NCBI GenBank assembly: GCA_000231825.2 | Contig: JH720301.1 | Span: 1,226,123-1,290,122 of the forward strand | DNA length: 64,000 nt | DNA from: Tetrahymena elliotti 4EA | Taxonomy: Eukaryota > Ciliophora > Oligohymenophorea > Hymenostomatida > Tetrahymenidae | Direction of reading: 5' to 3' | Part shown: in pieces, positions 49,560 through 61,698 of the stretch | Layout of the letters: every line of letters starts with the position of its first letter | Position numbering within the stretch: the stretch's first letter is position 1 | Translations under genes and position numbers: made by a program | The notes under the pieces: model-generated | Told to the model about the DNA's origin: nothing | The model's input: the letters and a program-made list of their open reading frames with translations, nothing else | The model's database searches: none

Positions 49560-51796
49560 ATGTTTTTCTCTGACTCAGAAGATGAAGATATTGAGAAAGT
49601 TACCATGACCATGTAAGAAAATAAATATACTAAAATTTAATTGGGTTGTTCTTCAAAAGATGAAGATGCTCAAATAAAATTTGCTCAAAATAAATAATTT
49701 AAATTATTTTTCATACATCTATTTTTAATAATTTCCTATCTTAAAAATAAATAGAGATAATGTGAGTAAGCTTGCAGGTGCCTTTAGTTCAGATGAACAA
49801 GCTCAACGAATGATAGGTGAATTACTCAATGATAGTAAACCTTTGGAGGTAAATATCTATAATTCATAAATTTTGTGAAAATGTAATGATGATAAAATAA
49901 TAATAATAATTTTATTAATAATGATAAAAGAATGAACCCATCATAAATCAGGAATAGATTTAGGAGAAAGAGGAATAGATAAAAGTTTTATAGGAGCAGA
50001 ATAATGAGCTAGTAGAGGAGAAAAACTAGCTTTTGGAAGAAAAAAAAAATCTTTAAAAATAACTAAATGAACTTTCAGATTTAAATGGTCAATTATTATA
50101 AAAAGACTAATAGCTTTAAAATGAAATAGTCTAATTAAAATTAGTTGTAGAGCAATAATAAATGTAGCTAAATGGTTATTAAGAGTTATAGAACTAACAC
50201 AACTATCTTCTATAAAATTTAAAATATCTGTAAGATAAGTAGTAGGAATAAATCAATAAAGAAAGATATGAAGAAGGTAAATGATAAGATTTATTCATTT
50301 CTCTATTTATTTTTAACATTTTTTTTTTAGAATAGAAATCTGCTTTGAAAGAAAATGTTGAATAATGGAAATTATAAAATGTATAGAACTATTAAAACAG
50401 CTAGAACTCTCAAAACAATTATGTTTAAATTAATTATATACAGTAGATATAAAGATAAAATAAATACAATTCTCCTTATTAGTTCAATCAATAAAATGCT
50501 TTCAACCTGAAAGACATTCAGTCAATAGCCAAAAAATTAAGTGAATCCAAACCTGTATCCCAAATAGAAGTATTGAAATCAAAACTCTTAGTAGACCCAA
50601 AAGATAAGCTTCTTATTCAAAACTTTGTCTAATCCAATTATTCTTATAATAATAAGGATTAAAGCCCTATATTAAATCAAAAATAATCTTCAGAAACAAG
50701 TTAGAAAAGTTAAAATATGAAAATTTTTTTTTCTAAAAAATCTGTTAATTCCAGTGAGAATAAGAGCGATAACAAGAGTGACAATAAGAGTGATAACAAG
50801 ATGATAGATTAGCCAGTTATTCAGAATTAAGATAAATAATAAATCTAACCTTAATAGCCTCAATATAAAACAATTGCTGAAAGCTAAATTGTTGATGATT
50901 ATTCTTAATAATTTCTATAATAAGTCACTTAATTTGATCCTAATTGGAAAATCTAATAAATCCTTTGGAATTAAAGAAATAAGTAAATTTAGCAAGAGAA
51001 TCCTAATGAAATCACACCTTATTAACAATAATAATAGTAGTAGGCTACTTTTTCCCCACTTAACTATTAAACTGCAGCATTTAATTAAAATGAAGTAGGG
51101 AACATTTAATAGCCTTAAGCTTAATAAAATGGTATTTAGCCTAACAACTTTTAGTAGAACATATCAGGAAATTTTAATTAGTAGTTTAATTAATATCAAC
51201 CTTAGTAGGGTATGTATCAATAAGGATTAATTTAACAGTAACCCTATTAATAGTAGTAGCTTAAAAATAATTAATAACAGACTTTTGGAGTCAATCAACC
51301 AGCCTATTAAGGTAATTAAGGAAATTATACTTTAGGCGTAAATCAATTTTTTTAGTAAAATATGTAATACTAATATGGATTTAATCACAATCCATAATAA
51401 TAATAGTATCCTTAAGCAAATAATTTCTTTTAAGGTTAGTAATAAAATAACGAATAAGATTAATAAATTTAAGGGTAAAAACTCTATTAACAATAATAAT
51501 AACAACAATAATAATTCTAAAATAATTTTTAACAATAAGAATAAGGCACATTTAAAAATTAAGGCTATCTTCCTTAAAATCAAATGTAGGGCTAATAGAT
51601 AAACTGCTAGCCTTAATAATAATTAGAGCCTTAATAATAAGTAGAACATTAATAAAATTACTCCAAAACTGATAATTATTAAGGATATTTCTAAAATTTA
51701 TAATAAGAATAGTACCTAACAGAATAAATCTTGAATAATGATGTCGAAAATGATTATTATACCCAATAAAAATACAGATTTAAGATTTAAAAATGA
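49560..51796 (+). CDS. Coiled-coil, glutamine-rich protein, function unknown
   Basis: 652 residues in four exons (49560-49612, 49755-49848, 49931-50276, 50331-51796); introns 142, 82 and 54 bp, phases consistent. The N-terminus is acidic (MFFSDSEDED) followed by VSKLAGAFSSDEQAQRMIG. Residues ~50-165 form a strong coiled coil of Glu, Gln, Leu and Lys. A small globular patch (LKDIQSIAKKLSES, KDKLLIQNFV) precedes three NKSD repeats. The last ~320 residues are dominated by Gln, Asn, Tyr, Phe and Pro, including a run of about eleven Gln; these are encoded by a mix of TAA, CAA and TAG, so it is not a simple trinucleotide expansion. I recognise no enzyme domain. Q/N-rich tails of this kind often drive condensates or RNA granules (inference). 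Frames reported on both strands at 50874-51602 are shadows. Confidence 0.8.
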
Positions 51797-52045
51797 TATT
51801 TTGAATTGAAATGATTGGATAGACAAAACATTCTTGAGTTTTCACAAAAGTTATAAAAAAAATAAAGGCTTTGATATCCTTAACTAATGGGAGTAAATTT
51901 TATTCAAAAGATAAGAACATTTATTATATATATTTAAAAAGTATAAAAAAGATATTAATAATAGTTTCTGTTGTTCTTTTTATTGTTTCTTTATGTTCAT
52001 GAATCAACCAAATTTTTTATATGAATTTTTAGTTTTTCAATTTAT

Positions 52046-53692
52046 TCAACTAAATTTAGGTGTTTGGTCATTTAAATAATAATTATTTTATTATTCTCCA
52101 AATCTAAATTGATGCTAATTATTTTTTTGTTGATAATTGTCATATTAATTTGGTTAACTCTAAAGATTTATTCTTATGTTATTGTTGTTGTTATTGTAAT
52201 TACTATTATAATTGATACTGGAATTTTGGTTGATTGAATTATTAACTTGGTAACTATTTCTCCCCCCAAAATCTAGATTACTTTATCCGTTATTCATAAA
52301 TATTTATCCAGTCTATCTAGGTTGTTGGTTGAGTTATATTTGCTATTAACTTTAGTTATTATCTTATTGCTATTTATATACTGTGTATCTTTAGAAGCTA
52401 TCATTATCTCTAGGAGGAATTATATACTTCTAGGGAGAATCTACTAATAATTTTTATTAACTATTGTTTACATCGAAAATACTATTATTTCTATTGTTTT
52501 ATTAATTTTGAATAGCAGCTGTTCCTTTTATACTGTCTCTTACTTCATAAATGTTCTAAGTAGTTGACACTTCAATTTCATTATGAATGATATGATAGTG
52601 GCTCATTTCATTAAATTCTTATAACATAACTTCTTTTTCTTACTCTCTTTGCTTTTATTTTGTCATAACCTAATTCTATATCTCTAACATTGTGCGAGGT
52701 GGCTATTAGCTTGATAGGACTAAGTTTACAGGTACTTAAAGGATAAGTGATTGAACAGAACAGCCCTCAAAATGTGCCTTTACCTCTACATAATAGTAAT
52801 TAGATGTAAATGTTCCTTTAACTGAAGGAGGAATAGGTTGATTAGAATTATAATTAACAAATTAAAAACTATTATTCAATTAAGTCTCTTTGGTATTTGC
52901 CTTTATACCTTCATATATCTATTCCCTAATGCACTACTTAAATAAAATTAGTTAATTTTATTAATCAAACTGAGCTTAAGGTAGTTTTTGTTGCTCTGAA
53001 ATTTAAGTTTTTTTGCTATAGACCTAAAATAATGTAGCAGAGAAAGAAGTTATATCTAAGTCACTTTCATTATGAACCAATATTTAAAGTGTGCCTGATT
53101 CGCCGTTTGTATAAAACTGCCTATCAAATGAGCACATTACTCTGCATTCTCTCTAATTAACACATCCAAAACAGCTGTAAACTGTTTTGTATATTTCAGC
53201 TGTAAATTCTTGTTAAGGAGAAACACTTAAAAGTTCTCTGACATTTACTTTTTCACTGTAGATAATAGAGAGCTAAGGATTATGGCTGTTTTCTACTCTG
53301 CATGTTATTTTATGTGTAATTTTTCCTTTAATTCTTCCATCAAAAACGCTGTAACTACCTGGAGCGTTATAATGCAAATTTATCTTAAAAGGAAAGATGT
53401 GTTTGCCTGCTTTCAACATGTTTTAATTATCAGGATAGGACTAAGATATTTTGCTTATATGATTGAATAACTCTTTTCTTGGAAATGCAACTTGATTAGG
53501 AGTTTTTAAATCTTTAACCTTTTCTATTCCTTAAAATTGCAAACTCATTTCCTTTAAAGGAAAATCCATGTAGAGTCTCAGCATAATCCTTCCTTAGATC
53601 TGCTCTCCTGGATAAAAGTGAGGCTTGTTAAGCACTATAATCATACTACCATAGCTGTTGCTTAAACCTTAATTATTTTTTGGTGTATTCAT
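52046..53692 (-). CDS. Arrestin-domain protein with Q/N-rich tail
   Basis: 548 residues, intronless. The first ~320 residues have the layout of an alpha-arrestin or Vps26-like protein: a start typical of Arrestin_N (IIVLNKPHFYPGEQIQG, MLRLYMDFPLKEM), FPFKINLHYNAPGS for the FPF/PSS element, then a second beta domain with a Cys-rich stretch (CFGCVNQREC) and ITSFSATLFQV and VEVKAHFEGC. Such proteins act as adaptors for endocytosis and sorting of membrane proteins. After an acidic-basic helix (KQKQREQEKE) the C-terminal ~170 residues are Asn/Gln-rich. No PPxY motif is visible. The domain call rests on overall pattern; which arrestin subfamily is unclear. Confidence 0.75.
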
Positions 53693-54098
53693 TGTTATTG
53701 CTTCCTATAAAATATAATATTATCAATTTAAGAGCAACTAACAAATAGTATTTTTAATATTTATTGATGTTTGATTTATTTTCTAACAATAAATAATATG
53801 TTTTTCAGCAAAATACCTATAAAAAGATTGATTCTAACAACAAACAAAATCAATTAATTTTCTTTCAATAAAATATCTAAATTTTTTATTTTTATTAATT
53901 TATTTAGCAAAATCTCGATTGATTCTTTAACTGGAAATTTTAACAAATATAATTTCGAATTAAGAATTTGAAAACGAACATTGCTTGTAACTTATGCAAA
54001 ATAAAAAATAATTATTCAAAATCTCAATAAAAAAGGAATTAGAAAATTTAACAATTTTATTTAATTATTTAAAATAAATATAAAAACGATGATTTCTT
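53693..54098. other. Noncoding gap
   Basis: About 400 bp of A/T-rich DNA between two minus-strand genes, holding the upstream region of the arrestin-domain gene. Nothing recognisable. Confidence 0.6.
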
Positions 54099-56542
54099 TC
54101 ATAGGTAATCTAAAAAATCTGCTTTTATATGTATTAGGCTTAATCTACTTGATTGGTAACTATAAAATTCACTCTGGAATTAACTTATAGCAGCCAACCT
54201 AATAAATGATGTTTTAGCTCTTTTATGTACTTTAAGAAGAGTAAGATTTCTATTTGGTAAAATAGAACTTGTACAAAAATCTTCAGCATTTGCTGCTAAT
54301 GCTTCTTCCAACAAGTTTCCATAGCCATTATATAATCCAAGTTTCTTAGTCCCAACAAATACAAAATTTATATTTTTATGAAAATAATCAAAATCTTGTT
54401 CACTTAGCTTTTATAAATTATATTAAAATATTAATTCCAATTAAATTTCTTCTTTAAATAAAATTTACTTTAAGTTTTTCTATTAATATCATATCTCCTA
54501 TCATATCTCTATGATCTGTATTTATTGTAACCATTTTACTTTTATTTAAGTCTATATATTTTAATACACCATTTTTTGAGCCTACTATGATAATATTTTT
54601 AAAGCTCTTTGGAATGTTTATACAATAAATTGGAGTTTTTAAATTAAATGTTCTTTCTAAACAGCAATCTGTGAGCTGAGGGTTAAAATTATTCAAACTT
54701 ATAGTACCATCAGATCTATATTCCATCAACCATATTTTGAGGATGTCTCCACTGGATGCAGCAAATCTTTTTTATCTTTATAATCTTCATAAAATAATAT
54801 TAAATATGTATGATTAAATACTTTTCAATTAATAGAATAGTCATCACCATGCTCTCAAAAGCAAAAGATAATCTAAATATCTTTTTTATAAAGAAAAATT
54901 AAAATTTATTTTTGATTCTGGTCATTAATTACTTAGGAGGATTTGAAAACGGACCAAATTATTATTTCACCTGTATCATCTCCACTAACAACATTTTATT
55001 CATCTTCTAGAGAAACTATTTATGTTACCCAGCCTGAGTGGCCTTAGAGCTCCGTATAGGCTTTATTTACATGAATAGAAGGGTCTGGAGAAAAATCAAA
55101 GTCCCAAACCTTTATTATTTTATCTAAGCCACCCGATAATAAAAATAATCCTAAATTGCTTATACTTTTGGTTGGGTTCTAAGAAATTTAATTCTATAAA
55201 TATGACAAATCATCTTCATTATAGTAATAATTTTCTCGATTTTTATCATTAGAAAATTTAAAAATGCATAGACATGTAATACTGTTTCTATCATGCAGCT
55301 ATTTCATCATAGCACCATCCTATAATCTCCATACCTTAATTGTCCTATCATAGGAAGAAGTGGCTACTACATCTTCAGCTAATGAGACTATAGCAGTTGC
55401 ACTATTTAGATGTAGAGTGCTATTGGTAGCAACAACTTAAAAATTAAATTTAAGCATATCAAATAATCTATATGAGTTTATTCTAACAGATTTTTTGTTA
55501 AATGATATTAAATTCTAATTTGACTATTAAAATAAAAATGATCTTAATTTTTAAACAATTAATTTTAAATATTCAATGAACACGATGTTAATAAAAAATA
55601 TTTTTTATTGATTCAAACCTAAATAATTTTATTCTGTTTTGCAAATAAACAAAATATTCAATTTAACTTTAATTATTTGATGTGAACATAAAAACTAAAA
55701 TTATTTACTTCTATAACTGATTCTATATTAAGATTTGGGGCTTCTTTTAGATTGAGCTAGACATCTGCCTCAAGATCTTAAACAACTTGTACTACTTTCT
55801 TCATATGCTTGTCATACATAATTTAATCAATTAATGGATATTTTTCATTCCAATTTGCTATGCTTTCAGCAAGATAATTTAAATTACTTAAAACTTATCC
55901 TTCTAAATTGGCACTTTTTCTCAAGTTGCTTAGAAAATGATAAGCTTAAATAGGAGATTTAACTAAAATTTTTTATTTAATATTTCTATAGTCAGAATAT
56001 TTGGTGTAAGTTTCATCAGGATTGTAACCTTTATATTACTACTTAAAATAAAGCATATTCGCTCTGTAAGTTTCAAATTATTTTTAAAAATAATGCTCAG
56101 CTAAATGCTTAACCCTTTCTAAGTGATGCATAACTAAACTTCCTATTTCATCTAGATTTTTGTAAAGCAGTTGTCTTTATTAGTTTAGCAGACTTTCAAA
56201 ATTGTTATGATAATATGCTTCGTTTTATAAAATTACTTGTATGTTTTTATGTAAAAAGCTTGAATTAGGAGCAGCCAATCTACCTATTTCAGATGCTATG
56301 TGATGAATATAATCAGAAAATTGCATAATTTATTACTTATGTAATTCTTAATGATTTAAATCTTCTGATAAGCATTACTCACACATAATTGAGTTATTTT
56401 CGCAATTATATTCTATGCATCCATGCGTAATAACATTACCAGGATGTTTATGGCAAAATATGCTGAATTATTTAGATTGCATCATAGGATCTAGCTAACT
56501 TCGACTAGATGTCATTTGGAGAGATTAAGAAGTATTATTCAT
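54099..56542 (-). CDS. B-box-like zinc finger / coiled coil / WD40 protein
   Basis: 699 residues in five exons (55709-56542, 54933-55523, 54822-54880, 54469-54775, 54099-54407); introns 185, 52, 46 and 61 bp. Near the N-terminus, FCHKHPG, HGC, YNC, MCEQC and NHQELH give a Cys/His pattern like a B-box zinc finger. A helical region of about 200 residues follows. From residue ~280 WD40 blades begin: SSYDRTIKVW, GGLDKIIKVWDFD, GHSGWV, SGDDTGEIIIW, SSGDILKIWL and VGSKNGVLKYIDL. This is a protein-interaction scaffold; a B-box without an obvious RING speaks against a complete TRIM-type ubiquitin ligase. The tiny 59-bp exon was deduced because it alone restores phase and a WD blade; the last intron boundary may shift by 9 bp. 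Confidence 0.82.
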
Positions 56543-56992
56543 TTTTCAAGCAATATTAACCAAGAAAAAAATTGAGATTAAATATGAAAAAACTTCAGCA
56601 ATTAAAAACTCTTGAATATATCTTAAAAGTCAACTAATATTAAATTAATGATATTTTGGTTATTATTCTAATTTTATTAAAATTCTTGTATTATGCTGAA
56701 TAAAAATCTTTAATTTTTTTAATATTTTAAATAAAAATGAACTGAATTCAGAATTCAAAAAAATAATTTTTTTTGAACTGATCCATAAGAAAATAGAATA
56801 AAAAAAATATTTAAAGAAAATAATGTTTAAAGAGAAATAAAATGGTGCTGTTAATTATAGTTTTTTATATAGTTTCAATAATTAGATAGTTAATTAATTA
56901 ATTAGTTATGTAATTAATATTTGAATTGAGATTTGAAAGGAATTTACAATTAATTATGGAGAAAGTTTTAAGAAAGGCAACTTTACTATTAA
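56543..56992. other. Noncoding gap
   Basis: About 450 bp upstream of the WD40 gene, A/T-rich. No gene seen. Confidence 0.55.
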
Positions 56993-57406
56993 TCAATATA
57001 ATAACTATAATTTTTTATCATATAATAATATTTATCTTCTCTTTAAATCATTAATATACACATATACAAGTAAACGAAAATAAATCAAAAATTATTAAGC
57101 TCTATCTATCAATTAAGCATACCAGCCATAATCAAAAGTATCCATGAACACTTAATTAGAATAGCCTGGAAATTATGAGTTTGCAGCAGCACCATAACCC
57201 CTTGGTGCCAAAGGAAAATATAGAGACTAAAATGACCAAGGGTAAGCAGATTTTATTTTCTCAAAACTTTATATTTTAAACCATTTAATTTGCAATTTAA
57301 ATTATATTGGAATGTTAAAATTTTTATTTTAATCATATATAGTGGAGCTTACTTACTGATGGATAAAGGAAATAGAAGCAAGGTATAATATGTTTTATTG
57401 GTTCAT
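56993..57406 (-). CDS. Possible small Tyr/Gly/Pro-rich protein
   Basis: 107 residues if exons 57357-57406 and 56993-57266 are joined across a 90-bp intron (GTAAGTAAG donor, ATAAAG acceptor). The centre, about 57120-57245, stands out from its surroundings by higher GC and well-used ciliate codons, and reads SAYPWSFQSLYFP, GYGAAANSQFPGYSNQ and DTFDYGWYA. The final ~40 residues look like random A/T sequence, so the true stop may differ or a further splice may exist. It is divergent from the radial spoke gene, with 377 bp between them. I recognise no family. The opposite strand of the same island is also open for about 25 codons, so the strand is not certain. Confidence 0.4.
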
Positions 57407-57783
57407 AATTTTCTTAAGTGTTTAGCAAAGTTCGCTACTTTTAGATATTCTAATGATAGTTCAAATCATTTAATTAATTCAGCAGTTATAGATTATGAGA
57501 TCTGTAATAATAATAATGAATACGTAGAATAATTTTAAGGAAATTTGCTTATGCTCGAGGAAATTTTAAGGCGAAAATGACTAAAGCTATTATTTATTAT
57601 AAATGCTAAGCATTTAAGGGGGATACATTTAGAATTAAAATGAATAATTTAAAGAGAGTTCTTTGAAAAACTAATTTATAAAAATGAGATATTCAATATA
57701 TAAATAGTTAGTTAATATATCTTAACCTAATTTTATTTAAAATTTAAAAGGGCTTTTAGTAATAAGCCTAAAAAAGTGGAAAT
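57407..57783. other. Upstream region of the radial spoke gene
   Basis: 377 bp between the possible small gene and the radial spoke gene, which point away from each other. A/T-rich; no element recognised. Confidence 0.5.
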
Positions 57784-60426
57784 ATGTCAAAATCAGAGGG
57801 ACAATTTATGGAAAGTGATGAAGCATTCTAAACAAATAATCCAAATACTAATTATTTAGAACCACTATAAGATGAAATAGAAGATGAAAATGAAATTGAG
57901 CCTGATTTTTATGTAGATAAGCCAGTAATAAATTAATCAAATATTTGATTCTATAATCAAACAAACATTCTTACATTTTTCTGATAAATATATAAAGCCT
58001 ACTCCTGAATTTAAGCCAAAGGAAAGAGGTATTGATGTTTCTACACAAATTATAGATGGAGAACTATTTGATTTTCAGCTAGAAGTATTTTTTTAAGGTT
58101 TCAAAGATATTTTATTTATTGTTTTATTTTACATCAAGGTTGAACCTATCCTTTAAGTTCTTGTAGGAAAAACTGTTGACCAAGCAAGAATGGAGCTTAT
58201 TGAAGAACACGAATAAGCAGTATTAAAAAAGCACAAGGTAAACAAACAAACCAACAAATAAATTGATATTATAATAAGATAAAGGCTAATAAATACTTTT
58301 ATTTGATTTTAGGCTCAATTTGAAATCAAGAGAAATGCAGAACTTATGGTCACTTAAAGAATGGAAGCAGCATATATAAGAAGATAAGAGGAAAAGGTAA
58401 TTAAAATAAATATCAAATTTTTGATTGCTTTATTGTTTTACCTATTAATAGGAAAGAAGAAATTGGTAGCATAAGTTAAATCGTGATTAACAAAAGTTTG
58501 CTCATAAAAAATTGATTAGTAGATTGTTAGTTAAGAGAGCTCTCAGTGATTTAAAATAAAATTCATTGAATGATTTGGAGAGCTAAGGGTTCTTAAGAGA
58601 CCAAATGATTCTTAAATTGAAGGCTAACTTCTTGCCTTGGGTTTTAAACAGCACAATAGATTTTGTTTAGAATACAGAAACTATTGAGCATTAATTGGAA
58701 GAATTTGCTGAAGAATTACAAAATGAATTAGCAGATCAACATAAAGCTAATTTAGAAAAAGAAAAAATGAGAAGAGATTAAATATTGTATGAAAGGGAAG
58801 TATAAAGACAAGTAAATTTAATTTGCAATTTGCATTTGGTTATAAATTTTCTTAGAAAAAAGAAGAATACAAACGTAAAAAAGAAGAATGGAAAAGAAAG
58901 ACATAAATTAATTAAGAAAGATAGTTAGTTTTAGGTAAATCAATTACTCACACTTTAATCAGAATCATAGATTTATTTATTTGTTTTTTCATAAAAAAGA
59001 TTTTATATATGAGAATATAATCAACAAAGCTGAAAAAATTGAAAGTATTAAAGACTGTGAATTTGCTGATATAACAGGTGATAACAGAAGAGTCCCAGTT
59101 AGTAAAACTTAAATTTAAAAATTTTTAAATAATTAATTTTTATCAATATAAATTAGCAAGTATTTTTGGAGGTTTATTGAGTTAAGTTTGGCTAGCTGTT
59201 GAATCTGCTAATTTAATTTTACGAGACACTCCCTTAACATAGAATTAAGTAAATCTTATTATTTAAAAAAAAAATAATTCTTTATTTTTAAATGGTAGGT
59301 TAGAGATATAGTTGATTTAGTTTTAAGAGAGTTCAAGCATGGCTTGACAATTAAATTTTCTGAAGCTTAAAAGGAATTTTATGATGAACTGGTTAAGCAA
59401 CTAACAGAAGCTACTGAAAATATTCCTGAAGCAAGAGAATAATTTGTAAGTAGTATATTATCAAATGAAGAGCTTTATATCAACGATTTAGATACTATTA
59501 ATTATTTGAGAAATTTAATTGAAAGAAGAAATGGATCTTCATAAACCTTTAAAGAGATCCTTAAGATTCTTTTAGAACATCATGCTAAGAATATTAAACC
59601 AGATCCTATTGATGAATAAAAATCAAAGGAAGAACATAATAGCAGTATAAGCCATTAAAAAGGTTCTATGGTTGATTTTGATGATAAGCTATTTAGATAA
59701 AAAATAAAAATATTATTTGAAAATACAAATGAATATATAAGAAACAATGCTAATATCGTTCTTCGTTTGAGAACACCTTTCTTAACTCAATAAGAAATGG
59801 AAAAAATTAGACAAGAAGCTGAGAAATAAAGCTAGGAGGAACAAAAATCATAAAATAACTCTTAAGTCTAGCCAGAATAAGAAGAAGGAAATAGTCAGTA
59901 GTAAGAAAATTAAAATCAACAAATTGCATAAGAAGTTTAAGGCTAGGCTGAATAAGAATAAGAACAATAACCTGAAGAAGAAAAATGTAAGTATGATGTA
60001 TTTGTTGATACTTTTGATGGTGAGGGCTATAAAAGAAATCTAATAGAAAATCTTAATAACTCATAAAGTAAACATTTAAACAAACAAAAATTTATTTTTT
60101 TATTAATTTTAATATTTTTTTTTACAGGAAGACCTCTCAATGAAGACCATCCTTCTTAAATTAACGTCTGGGTGAATGAAGAAAGGCGCTTCCTTTACTT
60201 CGATGAAAGAACTTTGTTCTATCTATAAGCAGTTTTACATAAAGTAATTAAAGATGTACTTGGCAATAAAGTAGAACCTATAAATGCTTCCTAATTTTCA
60301 TAATACTTTGATGAAATCTAAGATCTTATATTTGATAATTTCTTGGGTGATGTATTCGAAGAAGAAAAGATAGAAAAAATACCTATATTTGATATTGACT
60401 TTGGATTTAACTTACCCTCTGAATGA
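57784..60426 (+). CDS. RSP3: Radial spoke protein 3 with long C-terminal extension
   Basis: Axonemal radial spoke stalk protein that anchors the spoke to the doublet microtubule. 699 residues in ten exons (57784-57924, 57998-58084, 58139-58237, 58313-58396, 58452-58799, 58856-58934, 59000-59101, 59157-59248, 59299-60067, 60128-60426); all phases agree. The RSP3 core lies at residues ~50-290: TQIIDGELFDFQLEVEPIL, VLVGKTVDQARMELIEE, the EEKERRNWQHKL helix, and FLPWVLN. In known RSP3 proteins the helix after the core binds protein kinase A regulatory subunits; I see an amphipathic helix but cannot confirm that. About 350 residues follow that I cannot match to the core family, including a Gln/Glu-rich stretch (~residues 530-590) and a conserved-looking end with NEERRFLYFDE and FDIDFGFNLPSE. 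Ciliates carry several RSP3 paralogues; which one this is cannot be told here. Confidence 0.9.
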
Positions 60427-61698
60427 AGAAATATGTAATGAATAACTGAGTAAGTAAATCATAAGTTTTATTATAGAATTAATAATTTTAATTAAACTCG
60501 TTTACTTAAAGAAATAAAGAGATATTCTTTAATTACACAAAAATATTTACAAAAAGAATAAATTATGTTTTATATATTTCTATTAGTTATTTTTATATAA
60601 TTAAATGCTAAAATATCCTTCTGCTATTATTTATCACCAATTTATATAATAAAAATACTAACATATCTTCTGTGACTATTTATCACCAATTTAATTAATT
60701 AGAAATCTAAAATATATTCTTCAGCTATCAAAGAAATTATCCTTATTAAGATATATTAAAAAAGCAAATTTGATTTAAAAGCAATTTTATTAAAAATTTT
60801 ATTATATAGCAGTATAAGAATTTAGAATATCTTCTTCTGCTATTACTTATAACTAAATTACATTCTTCGTTTTATTTAGTTTTTAAAATTTAGATTTTTG
60901 TTAACTATTTTTAAGAAAATAAATTATTTTAATATCTTAAATTGTTAATTTGCTTTTAAAAAGCATTTTTACTTAAAAAGAGGACAGGATTTCTTTAATT
61001 ATTTGTGGTATATTTACGTTCTTTATTAATTTTGAAGTTAAATTTTTAATTTGGTTTACATTTTAAAGATAAATCAGAAGACAATAATTTAAAGAATAAA
61101 TATCAATAGTTAAATGTTTATAAATATAAATTAGTTATATCATACAAAGTATTTTAAATATAGGATTAATTTTATATTGAATTAAAAGTTTATTCAAATT
61201 TTTACTTATTATTTAACTATTTTTATCAGCTAGTCAGTCAATAAAATAATATTTATTGCATCTCAGCTAATCTTGGTTTTTATTTTATAAGATAATTATT
61301 TATTTATAAACTCCAAAGCTATTAAAATAAATTTAAACATAATTATTAAAATTTCTTTTTTATTAATTTTTAATATGAATTCTTTCTTACTGCAGTACTG
61401 CTGTGATAAGTTAGTCTTTTTGTTTGTTTGTTTGTTTATTTGGTTACTTAAATATTTTTAGTTCTATTTCGAATTTTTATTTTTAATTTAGAGTAATTAT
61501 TTTATTTTTGAAGATAATAATTATTTATATATGGACATCTATCTTTCTATTACCTACAGTTTCTTTTTTGTTTATTATTTTTACATTTTAAGAGAGTTAT
61601 GATATGATCATTAATAGAGTTTTGCTTGAAAATAAATTAATTTTTTAACTATTTTTTAATTTGATTCATGAATAGTCATCACAGGCTTCTTTTTTATT
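60427..61698. other. Noncoding gap with degenerate tandem repeats
   Basis: About 1.27 kb between convergent genes. It holds the repeat at 60608-60860 and a TTTG tetranucleotide run near 61418-61440. No gene seen. Confidence 0.55.
60608..60860. repeat. Degenerate ~50-bp repeat
   Basis: Related segments start at 60608, 60658, 60707 and 60824. The first two share CTAA-A/C-ATAT-CTTCTG...CTATTATTTATCACCAATTTA almost exactly; the third and fourth keep only part. The spacing of the first three is 49-50 bp. It lies just downstream of the radial spoke gene. Confidence 0.7.

Noticed and set aside
51332..51602. Opposing long ORFs on both strands, Leu/Ile-rich on the minus strand
   Set aside because: They are shadows of the glutamine-rich exon at 50331-51796: AAT/TAA-type repeats leave all frames open.
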